A stretch of DNA of 64,000 nt from CAVVFX01 sp963777595 (GTDB lineage Bacteria; Acidobacteriota; Terriglobia; Bryobacterales; Bryobacteraceae): contig CAVZRE010000032.1 of NCBI GenBank assembly GCA_963777595.1, positions 1-64,000 of the forward strand. The letters are read 5' to 3'. Under the pieces are notes generated by a model, which saw only the letters and a program-made list of their open reading frames with translations, made no database searches and was not told where the DNA came from. The translations under genes were made by a program, and so were the position numbers. Position 1 is the stretch's first letter. Each line of letters begins with the position of its first letter. Of this stretch, positions 28,650 through 36,993 are shown in pieces.

Positions 28650-30347
28650 TCAGACCCGAACGAGGTTCCGAACGCCCGTGGATACAGCGGCTGCGGCTCG
28701 TTTGCTGCAGTCTTCCCCATTGCCCCGGTCGGGGCAGGTGGAAACTTGTTGCGATGGCTGACCGGAGGCCAGGCGAAAAATAATCGCCACTTTGTCGTCA
28801 TAAGCCACTTTCCAGCGCGGGTTTTCCTTTAAGGCGCTGGCTAGCGACGCGTCAGCCGGCACTAATACAGTTTGGGCTCCGTACTTGTTCAGGTTCTGGT
28901 CCCAATCATATTTGGCCGCAATAACATCGAGATACTTGAGTTCAAACGGCGTGCCATAAAAGTCACTACGGCCGTCGATGAACACCTTGGCTTTGGGGTA
29001 CAGCCGGTAAATCAAATAGCCTCCCCAAATGTCACTCGTAAAGATCCTGTCGTAACCCGCTTCCATCAGGACCTTCGCTGCCGCCACCGGAAAATCTTTT
29101 GGATCTTGAGTCGCCTGGAAACTCCTGGGCGGTTGCGGCGCGTACAAGACTGCGAGCAGCAAAACCATCGCGGCAGCGCTAAACAGATGAAGTCTCGGCA
29201 GACGGTCCGTGATTCCGTAATTGAGAGCAGTTTCCTCAAACCGGCGAATGGCCAATTTTAATCCAGTCGCCAGTCTCGCCGACTGTAGTTCACCTAGCCA
29301 GCAGTAAATGGCCTCAGCTACGAGCGGAGCGCAGACCATGCTGAATAACGGGATGTTGCGGCGTAGTTGCAGGCCCATATGCAGCCAGCCGGCTAGCAGC
29401 ACGAAATAAGCAAAACGTCTGCGATAGAGATTCCAGCAGGCCGCCGCGGTTGCCAGCAGCATCAACGTTTCAACATATTTGGCTGTCGGGTGGCCGAAGT
29501 TAAACGCCATGAATTCGGTAATATGCTCGTACAAATACGGGTCCGTCAGGTACCTTACGATGTGTTCGTGTAGTCCGATGAAGTATGGATTAACCAGCGT
29601 GGCCAGAGTAGACCAAACGCCACACAGAAAGAAGGGCTTCACCCGAGAAAAGATCTCTCGCCTGGCTGCTTTGGCCGGTTCCAGTAACCACTCCAGGAAA
29701 CCGCCCGCGGTATAAGCCGCGATCAAGATCAAACCGGTAACAAACCCGCCGTGCAGATTGGTCCATAGCGCTGTAAGTATAGGCAACAACCACAGCATTC
29801 TCTTTGTTGCTGGTCCCGTCACGTTGCCGACTCCGGGCACCCTTCTCTCCGTGTACGCACGGTCGAGAATCCCCAGAAAGATGACCGTAAACAAGAGCGT
29901 CATCAGGTGCGGTCGGGCAAGCCAGTGAATCGACGAGCCGGCGTTCGCCAGAAACGTGACCACAATCGCGATAAGCGGATTCGGACATTTACGCAAGATC
30001 AGGCGGTACAGCAGCGCCGACGTGCAGCAGAGCACCAGCATCGACATCGCCACTACGGCCTGCAGGCCAAAGTGGGAATTCAAGAAGCCGAAGCAGAGGT
30101 CCCAAAGCCATTCCCAGGCGTACCACGGCTGGCCAGCGTGAGTAAATGAGAACATGTCCTGCTGCGGAATCCGGCCGTGCGCCAGAATCCACTCGCCCGT
30201 GCGCAGGTGCCAGCCCGTATCCCCATCAGCCAGCAGGGAAGATGCGCCGCCCAGCTTGTTGAATTGGAAAATAAGCGGCACGATAAAGGCCACGTCCGTC
30301 AAGGACGGAAGAAACCGCACGGCGACGCTTTGGGCTTTAGTAGTCAT
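28650..30347 (-). CDS. GT-C-like multispanning membrane protein next to the Tad locus
   Basis: 565 residues with about ten hydrophobic helices and a C-terminal extracytoplasmic domain (from about 440). Segments LADGDTGWHLRTGEWI and WYAWEWLWDLCFG in the first loop, and IFTSDIWGGYLIYRLYP with FIDGRSDFYGTPFELKYL in the C-terminal domain, are typical of acidobacterial membrane proteins of unknown function with GT-C-like topology. Its start lies three bases after the PilZ stop, so it is translated together with that gene, and it is followed by flp. It might glycosylate pilin or a surface glycan (inference only). Confidence 0.6.
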   Translation of the reverse strand: MTTKAQSVAVRFLPSLTDVAFIVPLIFQFNKLGGASSLLADGDTGWHLRTGEWILAHGRIPQQDMFSFTHAGQPWYAWEWLWDLCFGFLNSHFGLQAVVAMSMLVLCCTSALLYRLILRKCPNPLIAIVVTFLANAGSSIHWLARPHLMTLLFTVIFLGILDRAYTERRVPGVGNVTGPATKRMLWLLPILTALWTNLHGGFVTGLILIAAYTAGGFLEWLLEPAKAARREIFSRVKPFFLCGVWSTLATLVNPYFIGLHEHIVRYLTDPYLYEHITEFMAFNFGHPTAKYVETLMLLATAAACWNLYRRRFAYFVLLAGWLHMGLQLRRNIPLFSMVCAPLVAEAIYCWLGELQSARLATGLKLAIRRFEETALNYGITDRLPRLHLFSAAAMVLLLAVLYAPQPPRSFQATQDPKDFPVAAAKVLMEAGYDRIFTSDIWGGYLIYRLYPKAKVFIDGRSDFYGTPFELKYLDVIAAKYDWDQNLNKYGAQTVLVPADASLASALKENPRWKVAYDDKVAIIFRLASGQPSQQVSTCPDRGNGEDCSKRAAAAVSTGVRNLVRV

Positions 30348-30350
30348 TCG

Positions 30351-30737
30351 TTAATTCGGTTGCCGCACGAGGGCCAGGTCCGAGGCAAAATCCTGGAGCG
30401 ACGCGTTTCCGCCATAACTCTGAAACTTCATGTAGTTGATCTTGAAGGCGACGCGAAGGTCGCTCCCGGTTCCTGGCGACACCCGCATAATCGTTGCCTG
30501 GCAGTGCATGCATTTGGGTTCAAATGGATGGTCCGATGGCAGCTGAACCTCGACCGTCCACATTTTTCCCGGTTGCAGGAAATCAAGGGTGGGCGTCGAC
30601 GGCTCTACTAACACGGTCAGAAGACCATGACGGCTGATATTCACCGTTTTGCCTTGCAGTTTCTTGGAATTCTTTCCCGGTCCAGTAAGCCTGCAGTTGA
30701 GTTGGACACTCTCGCGCTGGTTTGTGCGTCGGTTCAT
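30351..30737 (-). CDS. PilZ-domain c-di-GMP receptor protein
   Basis: 128 residues. The N-terminus holds RTNQR (R4-R8), matching RxxxR, and NISRHG (33-38) matches (D/N)xSxxG, the two c-di-GMP contact motifs of PilZ domains. The rest forms the beta-barrel (WTVEVQLPSDHPF, ATIMRVSPGTGSDLRVAFKI). It should bind c-di-GMP and pass the signal to a partner. It is the first gene of the minus-strand run leading to the membrane protein and the Tad genes, which suggests second-messenger control of pilus or glycan output. Confidence 0.8.
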   Translation of the reverse strand: MNRRTNQRESVQLNCRLTGPGKNSKKLQGKTVNISRHGLLTVLVEPSTPTLDFLQPGKMWTVEVQLPSDHPFEPKCMHCQATIMRVSPGTGSDLRVAFKINYMKFQSYGGNASLQDFASDLALVRQPN

Positions 30738-30758
30738 ATCGGATATACCGAAATGTAC

Positions 30759-30770
30759 CTTTCGCGAAAG
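30759..30770. promoter_or_regulatory. 12-bp palindrome CTTTCGCGAAAG upstream of the PilZ gene
   Basis: Perfect palindrome 22 bases before the PilZ start on the minus strand, in the divergent promoter region shared with the LuxR-type regulator. It may be an operator. Confidence 0.35.
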
Positions 30771-30811
30771 ATTTGAACAATATGCGATTTGGTTGTCAGG
30801 AGAGGCCGTCG

Positions 30812-30851
30812 GGAACTACGTAAGTACCGCTACGTAGTGTGCGGTAGTTCC
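30812..30851. promoter_or_regulatory. Nested inverted repeats between PilZ and LuxR-type regulator genes
   Basis: Three overlapping dyads lie within 40 bases: GGAACTAC (30812-30819) with GTAGTTCC (30844-30851); CTACGTA (30816-30822) with TACGTAG (30831-30837); TACCGC (30825-30830) with GCGGTA (30841-30846). They exclude each other as RNA hairpins but could also be paired operator half-sites. The location between a response regulator and the pilus-linked run suits autoregulation or shared control. Confidence 0.45.
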
Positions 30852-30959
30852 TGCGGAGTCTTTGAGGCCGCCGTGCGGACATCCGTGAGGGGCAAACAAC
30901 GACAAAACACGTGCGTAAAAAAATACCGTTAAATCAGTATATAAAGGAGGGAAAAACTA

Positions 30960-31703
30960 TTGCTTATATACCCTAATCAAAGTTACTATCCGACCATGAC
31001 CCGAATTCTTTTGTACAGTTCCGAGCCGATATTAGCACAAGGTTTTTCCTCTGTGCTAACCGGAAATGCCGACCTTCGCCTGGTGGGCGTGAGCAGCAGC
31101 ACAGACAATCTTGCGATCACGCTGGAAACCGAGAAGCCGGACATCCTCTTGCTCGACCTGACATCAGATGTCAGCTTTCAACTGCTTCGTGAATTGAAGA
31201 AGAGGTCTGACAGCTGCAAGATGCTTTTGTGGGTAAACGCCATTTCCACGGAGCTCGCGTTCCAGGCCATGGGCTTGGGCGTCCGCGGCATCGTCAGAAA
31301 GACGCTGCCGGCCGAGACTCTCATCGAGTGCCTGCGCAAGGTCAATCAGGGAGAATTGTGGTTTGAGAAGACGCTAACTGACAGCATGCTTTCCGCCCGC
31401 AAGGTTTCCTTGACACGACGCGAAGGTCAATTGGTCACGCTCCTTTCCCAAGGCTTGAAGAACAAGGAGATCGCGACCGTGCTTTGCGTCTCTGAAAATA
31501 CCGTAAAAGTCTACCTGTCGCGTCTTTTCCAGAAAGTCGGCGTGAAAGATCGCTTCGAACTGGCGCTCTACGGTTTGCGCAACGTCGCCGCGGGTCAAGG
31601 CCGTCTCGATCAGCCGGTGCAGCAGTCGCGTGGATTGCAGGATCCTCTCGGCACGCCTCCTGTCCAGGGCCTTCGCTCTCTTCTGTTGGACGGATTGCGG
31701 TAA
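30960..31703 (+). CDS. LuxR/NarL-type response regulator
   Basis: 247 residues. A receiver domain (residues 14-130) has the phosphoacceptor D66 in DILLLDLTSD and the lysine segment GIVRKTLPAETL. The usual acidic pair is replaced by SSEP, so phosphorylation may be atypical. A LuxR helix-turn-helix follows (149-200): LTRREGQLVTLLSQGLKNKE and ENTVKVYLSRLFQKVGV. The C-terminal 45 residues are low complexity. I use the TTG at 30960 because AAAGGAGG ends ten bases before it, whereas the ATG at 30996 (MTRILLY) has no ribosome binding site. It is divergent from the PilZ/Tad run and upstream of the second glycan operon, so it could control either. Confidence 0.85.
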   Translation: MLIYPNQSYYPTMTRILLYSSEPILAQGFSSVLTGNADLRLVGVSSSTDNLAITLETEKPDILLLDLTSDVSFQLLRELKKRSDSCKMLLWVNAISTELAFQAMGLGVRGIVRKTLPAETLIECLRKVNQGELWFEKTLTDSMLSARKVSLTRREGQLVTLLSQGLKNKEIATVLCVSENTVKVYLSRLFQKVGVKDRFELALYGLRNVAAGQGRLDQPVQQSRGLQDPLGTPPVQGLRSLLLDGLR

Positions 31704-31753
31704 GAACGGAAGGCGCCGTTAAGACTTTTTGATCCTTGGAGGTTCGTCGCTAA

Positions 31754-33331
31754 ATGGTAGCTGCTCCTCAAACCTCAACGCGAGAGGCCGGGAATTCCGC
31801 ACGTGGTTCCGCGACTGTCACAACCAGGGATTCTGTCGTCGAGAGACTCGGGCTACCAATCGGCTGCTGCGTTTCGTTGATCTTCTTCCTGAGGTTTGCC
31901 GCGTATGGCACCAGGCGGCTTTGGTACGACGAAATCTCCACCACGATGGTTGCTCTCCAACCATCCTGGCTTGGCGTCTGGCAAGCCTTCGCCGCCGGCG
32001 TGGACGCGCAGCCGCCGCTATTCGCGTATATTACCCGGATCTCATGGCTGCTCCTCGGACGCAATGAACTGGCCCTCCGCATCCCGGAGATCCTCGGGAT
32101 CATACTTTTTTCATGGTGCTTGTTCTTATTCATCAGGCCTCGGCTCGGCACCGCGTTCGGGTTATCGGCGATGATCCTGCCGTTGCTCACTGACTTAGCC
32201 TTTTATGCCGGGGAAGCGCGGCCATACGGAATGCTCCTCGGCGCTTGCGGCTTGGCGTTACTCACCAGGCGTAACGCGATTGAGCATCCGGAACGCCGAT
32301 CGGCCCTGCCGCTTTTTGCGCTATCCCTGTCACTGATTGTCTCGTTACACGCCTACGCGATTATCGCCGTCCTCATGTTCGGCGCAACTGAACTGGCTCG
32401 CGCTATCCGGACACGACAAGTAAATCTGGCGCTATGGTCCTGTTTCCTGCCGGTGCTGCCCCTGATGTCGATCTATTGGTTTCCCATGCAAGCGGGAAAA
32501 GCGGCGGGAGCTGTCTTGGGTCCAAGCGAGTGGACCAACTGGCACGCAGTTACCTGGTTCTACAACTACTACTTTCAGGACCGCATTTTCCTGCTCTCCA
32601 TCCTTGCTCTGCTAGCCATGGTTTTACTACTTCTTCGCAACGGTTCGAAGCCGCTGTCGACCAGCATCCCATGGGACGAGAAATTTCTAGCTGCGTCGCT
32701 TGCGCTTTCTCCTGCATTCAGCGTCGCCATGGCAGTTTTCATAACCAGATACTATCGACCCCGCTACTCGATATTTGCCATGGCCGGTCTGACGATCCTG
32801 ACGGTAGTCGTGGTAGATGCCGTAGCCCCCTCCCGCCGGATCGCATCGCTCTCATTGTTATTCGTATGCCTCGCTTTGTTCGGACTGGACCAAAGGTACA
32901 TAGAATTCAGCCGGGATGCCATGCGGAAGAAGGACGCGGCGCTGGCTATCCCTTTTACTGCAGTCCCGCCAAACGTGCCGCTCGTCATCGCGAATGGTCT
33001 CGCAATGTTACCGGCGGATCTGTATTCTTCGGATACCGAACTCGCGCGCACCTACTATCTGGTTGACCGCGCATTGGCTGTAAAGTACACCGGCTCGACC
33101 TTTTTCGATTTCGGCAACGGGTTCACTCGCTTTCATCATTTTCGCTCGCATTTCGTCGACTATACCGCGTTCATCAAAGAGCACAAACACTTCTGGGTTT
33201 ACGGGCCATATTCGTATCCCGACGACTGGCAGGTCCGGAAGTTAAAGGACGACGGCGCCAGAATCATCGAGAAGGGCCGTTATGCCGGACAGTTTGCCGA
33301 TAACTTTCTGATGGAAGTGGAATTGCCTTAA
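31754..33331 (+). CDS. GT-C membrane glycosyltransferase (GT39/PMT-like), copy C
   Basis: 525 residues. A cytoplasmic N-terminus of about 40 residues is followed by GT-C elements: RLWYDEISTTMVAL (DE motif in the first outer loop), DAQPPLFAYI, NELALRIPEILGI and GEARPYGMLLGACGLAL, and about ten helices to residue 390. The periplasmic C-terminus has PLVIANGLAMLPADLY, YYLVDRALAVKYTG and HKHFWVYGPYSYPDDW, ending FLMEVELP. It is the intact counterpart of the broken copies at 7632 and 9321. The enzyme probably moves a sugar from a polyprenyl-phosphate carrier to a glycan or protein. The ATG has TGGAGG eleven bases upstream. Confidence 0.75.
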   Translation: MVAAPQTSTREAGNSARGSATVTTRDSVVERLGLPIGCCVSLIFFLRFAAYGTRRLWYDEISTTMVALQPSWLGVWQAFAAGVDAQPPLFAYITRISWLLLGRNELALRIPEILGIILFSWCLFLFIRPRLGTAFGLSAMILPLLTDLAFYAGEARPYGMLLGACGLALLTRRNAIEHPERRSALPLFALSLSLIVSLHAYAIIAVLMFGATELARAIRTRQVNLALWSCFLPVLPLMSIYWFPMQAGKAAGAVLGPSEWTNWHAVTWFYNYYFQDRIFLLSILALLAMVLLLLRNGSKPLSTSIPWDEKFLAASLALSPAFSVAMAVFITRYYRPRYSIFAMAGLTILTVVVVDAVAPSRRIASLSLLFVCLALFGLDQRYIEFSRDAMRKKDAALAIPFTAVPPNVPLVIANGLAMLPADLYSSDTELARTYYLVDRALAVKYTGSTFFDFGNGFTRFHHFRSHFVDYTAFIKEHKHFWVYGPYSYPDDWQVRKLKDDGARIIEKGRYAGQFADNFLMEVELP

Positions 33332-33333
33332 CC

Positions 33334-34962
33334 GTGCCACTCATTTCCCAAAACCGGGCGCAACTAAACTTAGCGGACGGCCACCAGGCTGGCCCGAAAA
33401 GCGAGCCGGTCAATTACGTGCCAGACGGTTCTCTTCAAACCCAATTCGAGACGCGCCACCGTCTGTATAAGTTATTTGAGAAATGCGCCATTCCGATGGG
33501 CGTCTGTGTTTCATTCATCTTCTTTCTCCGCTCTCTGACTTACAGTTCACGACATCTGTGGTTTGACGAGATCTATACCGCGATTATTACCTGCCAGCCC
33601 ACCTGGACGGATGTCTGGAAAGCCTGGTCAGGCGGCCTCGACATGCAACCGCCGATCTTTTTTTTCCTGACGCGGCTTTCAACTCTGCTCCTCGGCCCAC
33701 ATGAGTATGCTCTCCGCCTTCCCGAAATCCTCGGCGTCATTCTATTTTCCTGGTGCCTGTTCTTCTACGTCGGCCGGAGGCTGGGCTCGGTATTCGGGCT
33801 CTCGGCAATGATCCTCCCCCTGGTAACCGACATGGAGTTCTACGCCGGAGAAGCGCGTCCCTACGGAATACTTCTAGGATTCAGCGGATTGGCGCTGCTC
33901 GCCTGGCGCAACGCGATCGACAATCCTCGCCGCCGTTTCGCCTTGCCGCTCTTTGCCGCCTCGCTCGCGTTGGTAGCGGCAACTCATGCCTATGCGATTG
34001 TCGAGGTGTTTGTGTTCGCACTCGCCGAACTGGTTCGTTGCCTCCATCTGCGACGACCCGACATCCGGCTGTGGACTTGCTACTTTGTAGCCTTACTGCC
34101 TTTGCCAACCTATTGGTACGGGCTGAAAACAGCGAAGGGAATTGTCTTGAGTCCCTTGCGACGGGCCCACTGGAACGATTTTCCGCTTTTCTACGAACAG
34201 TTCTTTCATAACCGTATCGGTCTTCTGGTTTTGTTCAGTTTGCTCGCCGTCGGACTCCTTTTGCTCCCCAGGGATCGGACGCGTCGCATCTCGGGCTTTC
34301 TTTTTCACGAAGTGGCGTTAGCCGGAATTCTCACCATCTTTCCGATCTTCAATATCACATTAGCCGTATTTGTCACCGGACTTTTCTTTGCCCGTTATGC
34401 GATCTTCGCCATGGCAGGTATCGTCATGTTGGCGATTCTATTGATCGAGGCCGTGGGACCCAACCATCATGTCGCTTCCCTGGCATTGCTGTTTCTCTGT
34501 CTATTTCTATTCGGGATGGATCAACTGCGCGAGTCCTTCGATCGGGATAAAGTCCAAAAGAGAGACGCCGAACTCGCGATCCCTTTTGCGTCCATCCCTG
34601 CTGGAACCCCGGTCGTCATTGCCAGTGGAGTGGCGTTTATGCCAGCCGAAATTTATGCGTCCGACGCCGACCTGGCCCGTACCTTCTATCTCACCGATCG
34701 CGCTGCCGCCCTGAAATACACGGGCTCCACCATTTTCGACACTCTTCCAAATCTTGCCCGGTTCCACCGTTTCAGGGCGCATTTTGAAGACTACGTCGCG
34801 TTCACGCGTCAACATAAAAAATTTTACGCGTTTGGCCCATATGTCTACTGCGATGCCTGGCCGATTCAAAAACTGCACGACGAAGGAGCCAGGATCACCA
34901 GCAAGGGCCGCTACCCGGGGGAGTTGACCGATAACTTCCTCGTCGAAGTAGAACTCCCTTAG
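33334..34962 (+). CDS. GT-C membrane glycosyltransferase (GT39/PMT-like), copy D
   Basis: 542 residues with a GTG start two bases after the stop of copy C, so the two are coupled. Same order of elements: HLWFDEIYTAIITCQP, DMQPPIFFFL, HEYALRLPEILGV, GEARPYGILLGFSGLAL, then PVVIASGVAFMPAEIY, FYLTDRAAALKYTG and HKKFYAFGPYVYCDAW, ending FLVEVELP. Copies C and D resemble each other more than copies A and B, so each pair looks like a local duplication. Intact; substrate unknown. Confidence 0.75.
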   Translation: MPLISQNRAQLNLADGHQAGPKSEPVNYVPDGSLQTQFETRHRLYKLFEKCAIPMGVCVSFIFFLRSLTYSSRHLWFDEIYTAIITCQPTWTDVWKAWSGGLDMQPPIFFFLTRLSTLLLGPHEYALRLPEILGVILFSWCLFFYVGRRLGSVFGLSAMILPLVTDMEFYAGEARPYGILLGFSGLALLAWRNAIDNPRRRFALPLFAASLALVAATHAYAIVEVFVFALAELVRCLHLRRPDIRLWTCYFVALLPLPTYWYGLKTAKGIVLSPLRRAHWNDFPLFYEQFFHNRIGLLVLFSLLAVGLLLLPRDRTRRISGFLFHEVALAGILTIFPIFNITLAVFVTGLFFARYAIFAMAGIVMLAILLIEAVGPNHHVASLALLFLCLFLFGMDQLRESFDRDKVQKRDAELAIPFASIPAGTPVVIASGVAFMPAEIYASDADLARTFYLTDRAAALKYTGSTIFDTLPNLARFHRFRAHFEDYVAFTRQHKKFYAFGPYVYCDAWPIQKLHDEGARITSKGRYPGELTDNFLVEVELP

Positions 34963-34991
34963 GCTTATGAACCATACGACTGAGACTTAGC

Positions 34992-36993
34992 ATGATAGCA
35001 ACCATGGCGCTCGGCGCATCGGCAGCCGAGTATCTCGAGACTAAAATCAAAGAACTTCAAGGTCCAATCCTGGTCCTCGGCGGCAGCGGATTCGTGGGAG
35101 CCAACCTCCTTCGCACGCTAGCGCCAGTCCGCGAGGATGTGGTGGGTACTTCTACGCGCTTGCCCGCGTGGCGCTTCGAAGGTATCTCTCCGAGCCATGT
35201 CCGTGCGGTCGATCTGTTGGTCAACTCGAACCTCGACGCACTACTCGCCGAAGTCCGTCCCAGAACTATCTTCGACTGCGTGGCTCACGGCGCGTATTCC
35301 TTCGAAAACAACAGTGATCTGATCTACCAGACCAATTTCAATTTTGTTTCACGGCTTCTGGAACGGCTTTCCGCCCGCCAAATTGCCTGTTATATTCATG
35401 CCGGCAGTTCATCCGAACACGGTGACAATGCCGCGCAGCGAGCTTGTTACCACTGCTCCCGCCAGCGAGTACGCCGTCTCTAAAGTAGCGGCAGCCAGCC
35501 TCTTATATTTTTGGGGCAAGAAGAAAAAGTTCCCGTGCTGTAATCTACGGCTCTTTTCGGCATACGGTCCTTGGGAGGATTCCTCGCGCCTCATCCCAGA
35601 CATCATTTATCGCGGACTTCACGGTGGGTATCCGGACTTTGTTAATCCCACCATATCGCACGACTTCGTCTATGCCGACGACGTGACCGAAGCGTTTGTA
35701 GATGCCGCCCTGAACCTCCGCGAAGAAGACTTCGGCGAGTCATTCAACATTGCTTCGGGAGAGAGGACTTCCATCCAGGAAGTCGCATCGCTGGCGCGGG
35801 ATTTATTCGACAGCAAAGCGCCTCACTCTTTCATCATGCCCCAAGGCCGCTGGGACGTGACCGACCGGTATGCCGACCCGCGCCGGACTAAGGAGCGAAT
35901 CGGTTGGCAAGCAAGAACCACTCTCCCCGAGGGCTTGTCCAAAACTGTCGCGTGGCACCGCGCGCTCCCGGATCAGGACGCTTATCATCGCTGCTCCAAA
36001 CACCTCCCGTTGGACCCGAAGCATAGCGTCACCGCGATCATCGCCTGTTATAAAGACAATCAAGCCATACCGGTGATGTATCAGCGACTCAAGGCTGTTT
36101 TTACGAAACTCAATATTGATTACGAAATCATCTTCGTAAATGACTGCAGTCCCGACGACAGCGAAGAGGTCATTCGAACCCTCTCACTCAACGACCGTCG
36201 CGTCATCGGGATCTGCCACTCGCGCAATTTCGGCTCACAGGCGGCGTTCGTCAGCGGCATGCGTTTGGCTCAGAAGAATTCCTGCGTCCTACTCGATGGC
36301 GATCTGCAGGATCCCCCCGAATTAATCGAAAAGTTCATCGATGCATGGCGCGACGGCTATGACGTAGTCTATGGAAGGCGCGTTAAACGCGAAGCAACCA
36401 TGTTTATGCAGTTCGCCTACAAGGCCTTCTATCGCGTGTTCGATTATTTCTCCTACGTCCGCGTTCCCCATGATGCCGGAGATTTTTCACTCATGGACCG
36501 TCGCGTCGTTCAAGCTATTTTGCAGTTTCCCGAGCGCGATCTCTTCCTCCGCGGCGTCCGCGCCTTTGCCGGTTTTCGTCAGACGGGTGTCGACTACCTC
36601 CGCCCCGAACGGCAGTTCGGAGTCAGCACAAATAACCTGTTAAGGAACGTCGGATGGGCCAAGAAAGGCATCCTTGCTTTTAGTAATGTGCCACTGAATA
36701 TCTTGAGCTCGCTCGGCGTCGTTCTTTTGTTTGTGACGCTGCTATTAATGGCCCTGGAGGCAACTCTTAAGATCCTGTTTCCGGACATCGCGCCGAAAGG
36801 TTTCACTTCCGTGCTCCTGGTGGTAGGCTTCTTCGGCTCCATTAATCTCTTCGCAGCCGGAATGATAGGAGAGTACGTTGCCAAGATCTTCGAGGAAGTG
36901 AAGCAGCGGCCCTTATTTATCCAACGCAGCATCATTCGCGACGGAGAGGTTCGTCCAGCCACCGGCAAAGTGGAGAAAATTCTGCATGGGTAA
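34992..36993 (+). CDS. Fused NAD-dependent sugar epimerase/dehydratase and GT2 glycosyltransferase, one frameshift
   Basis: N-terminal half: SDR Rossmann motif VLGGSGFVGANLLRTL (about 24-39) and the catalytic YAVSK (after the break), then NLRLFSAYGPWEDSSRLIP, a SHDFVYADDVTEAF element and SFNIASGERTSI, all of the extended-SDR sugar epimerase type. Without a stop the frame runs into a GT2 domain (from about residue 343): SVTAIIACYKDN, IIFVNDCSPDDSEEV, SCVLLDGDLQDPPELI and RFGVSTNN-like acceptor loop, ending with two membrane helices as in GtrB/ArnC proteins. So one protein may make and attach a sugar to polyprenyl phosphate. Near 35430-35440 (GCCGCGCAGCGAG) one base is extra; the span is 2002 nt, one over 667 codons. 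Confidence 0.75.

Noticed and set aside
30996..31703. ATG start for the LuxR-type regulator
   Set aside because: No ribosome binding site precedes it, while AAAGGAGG stands ten bases before the TTG at 30960.
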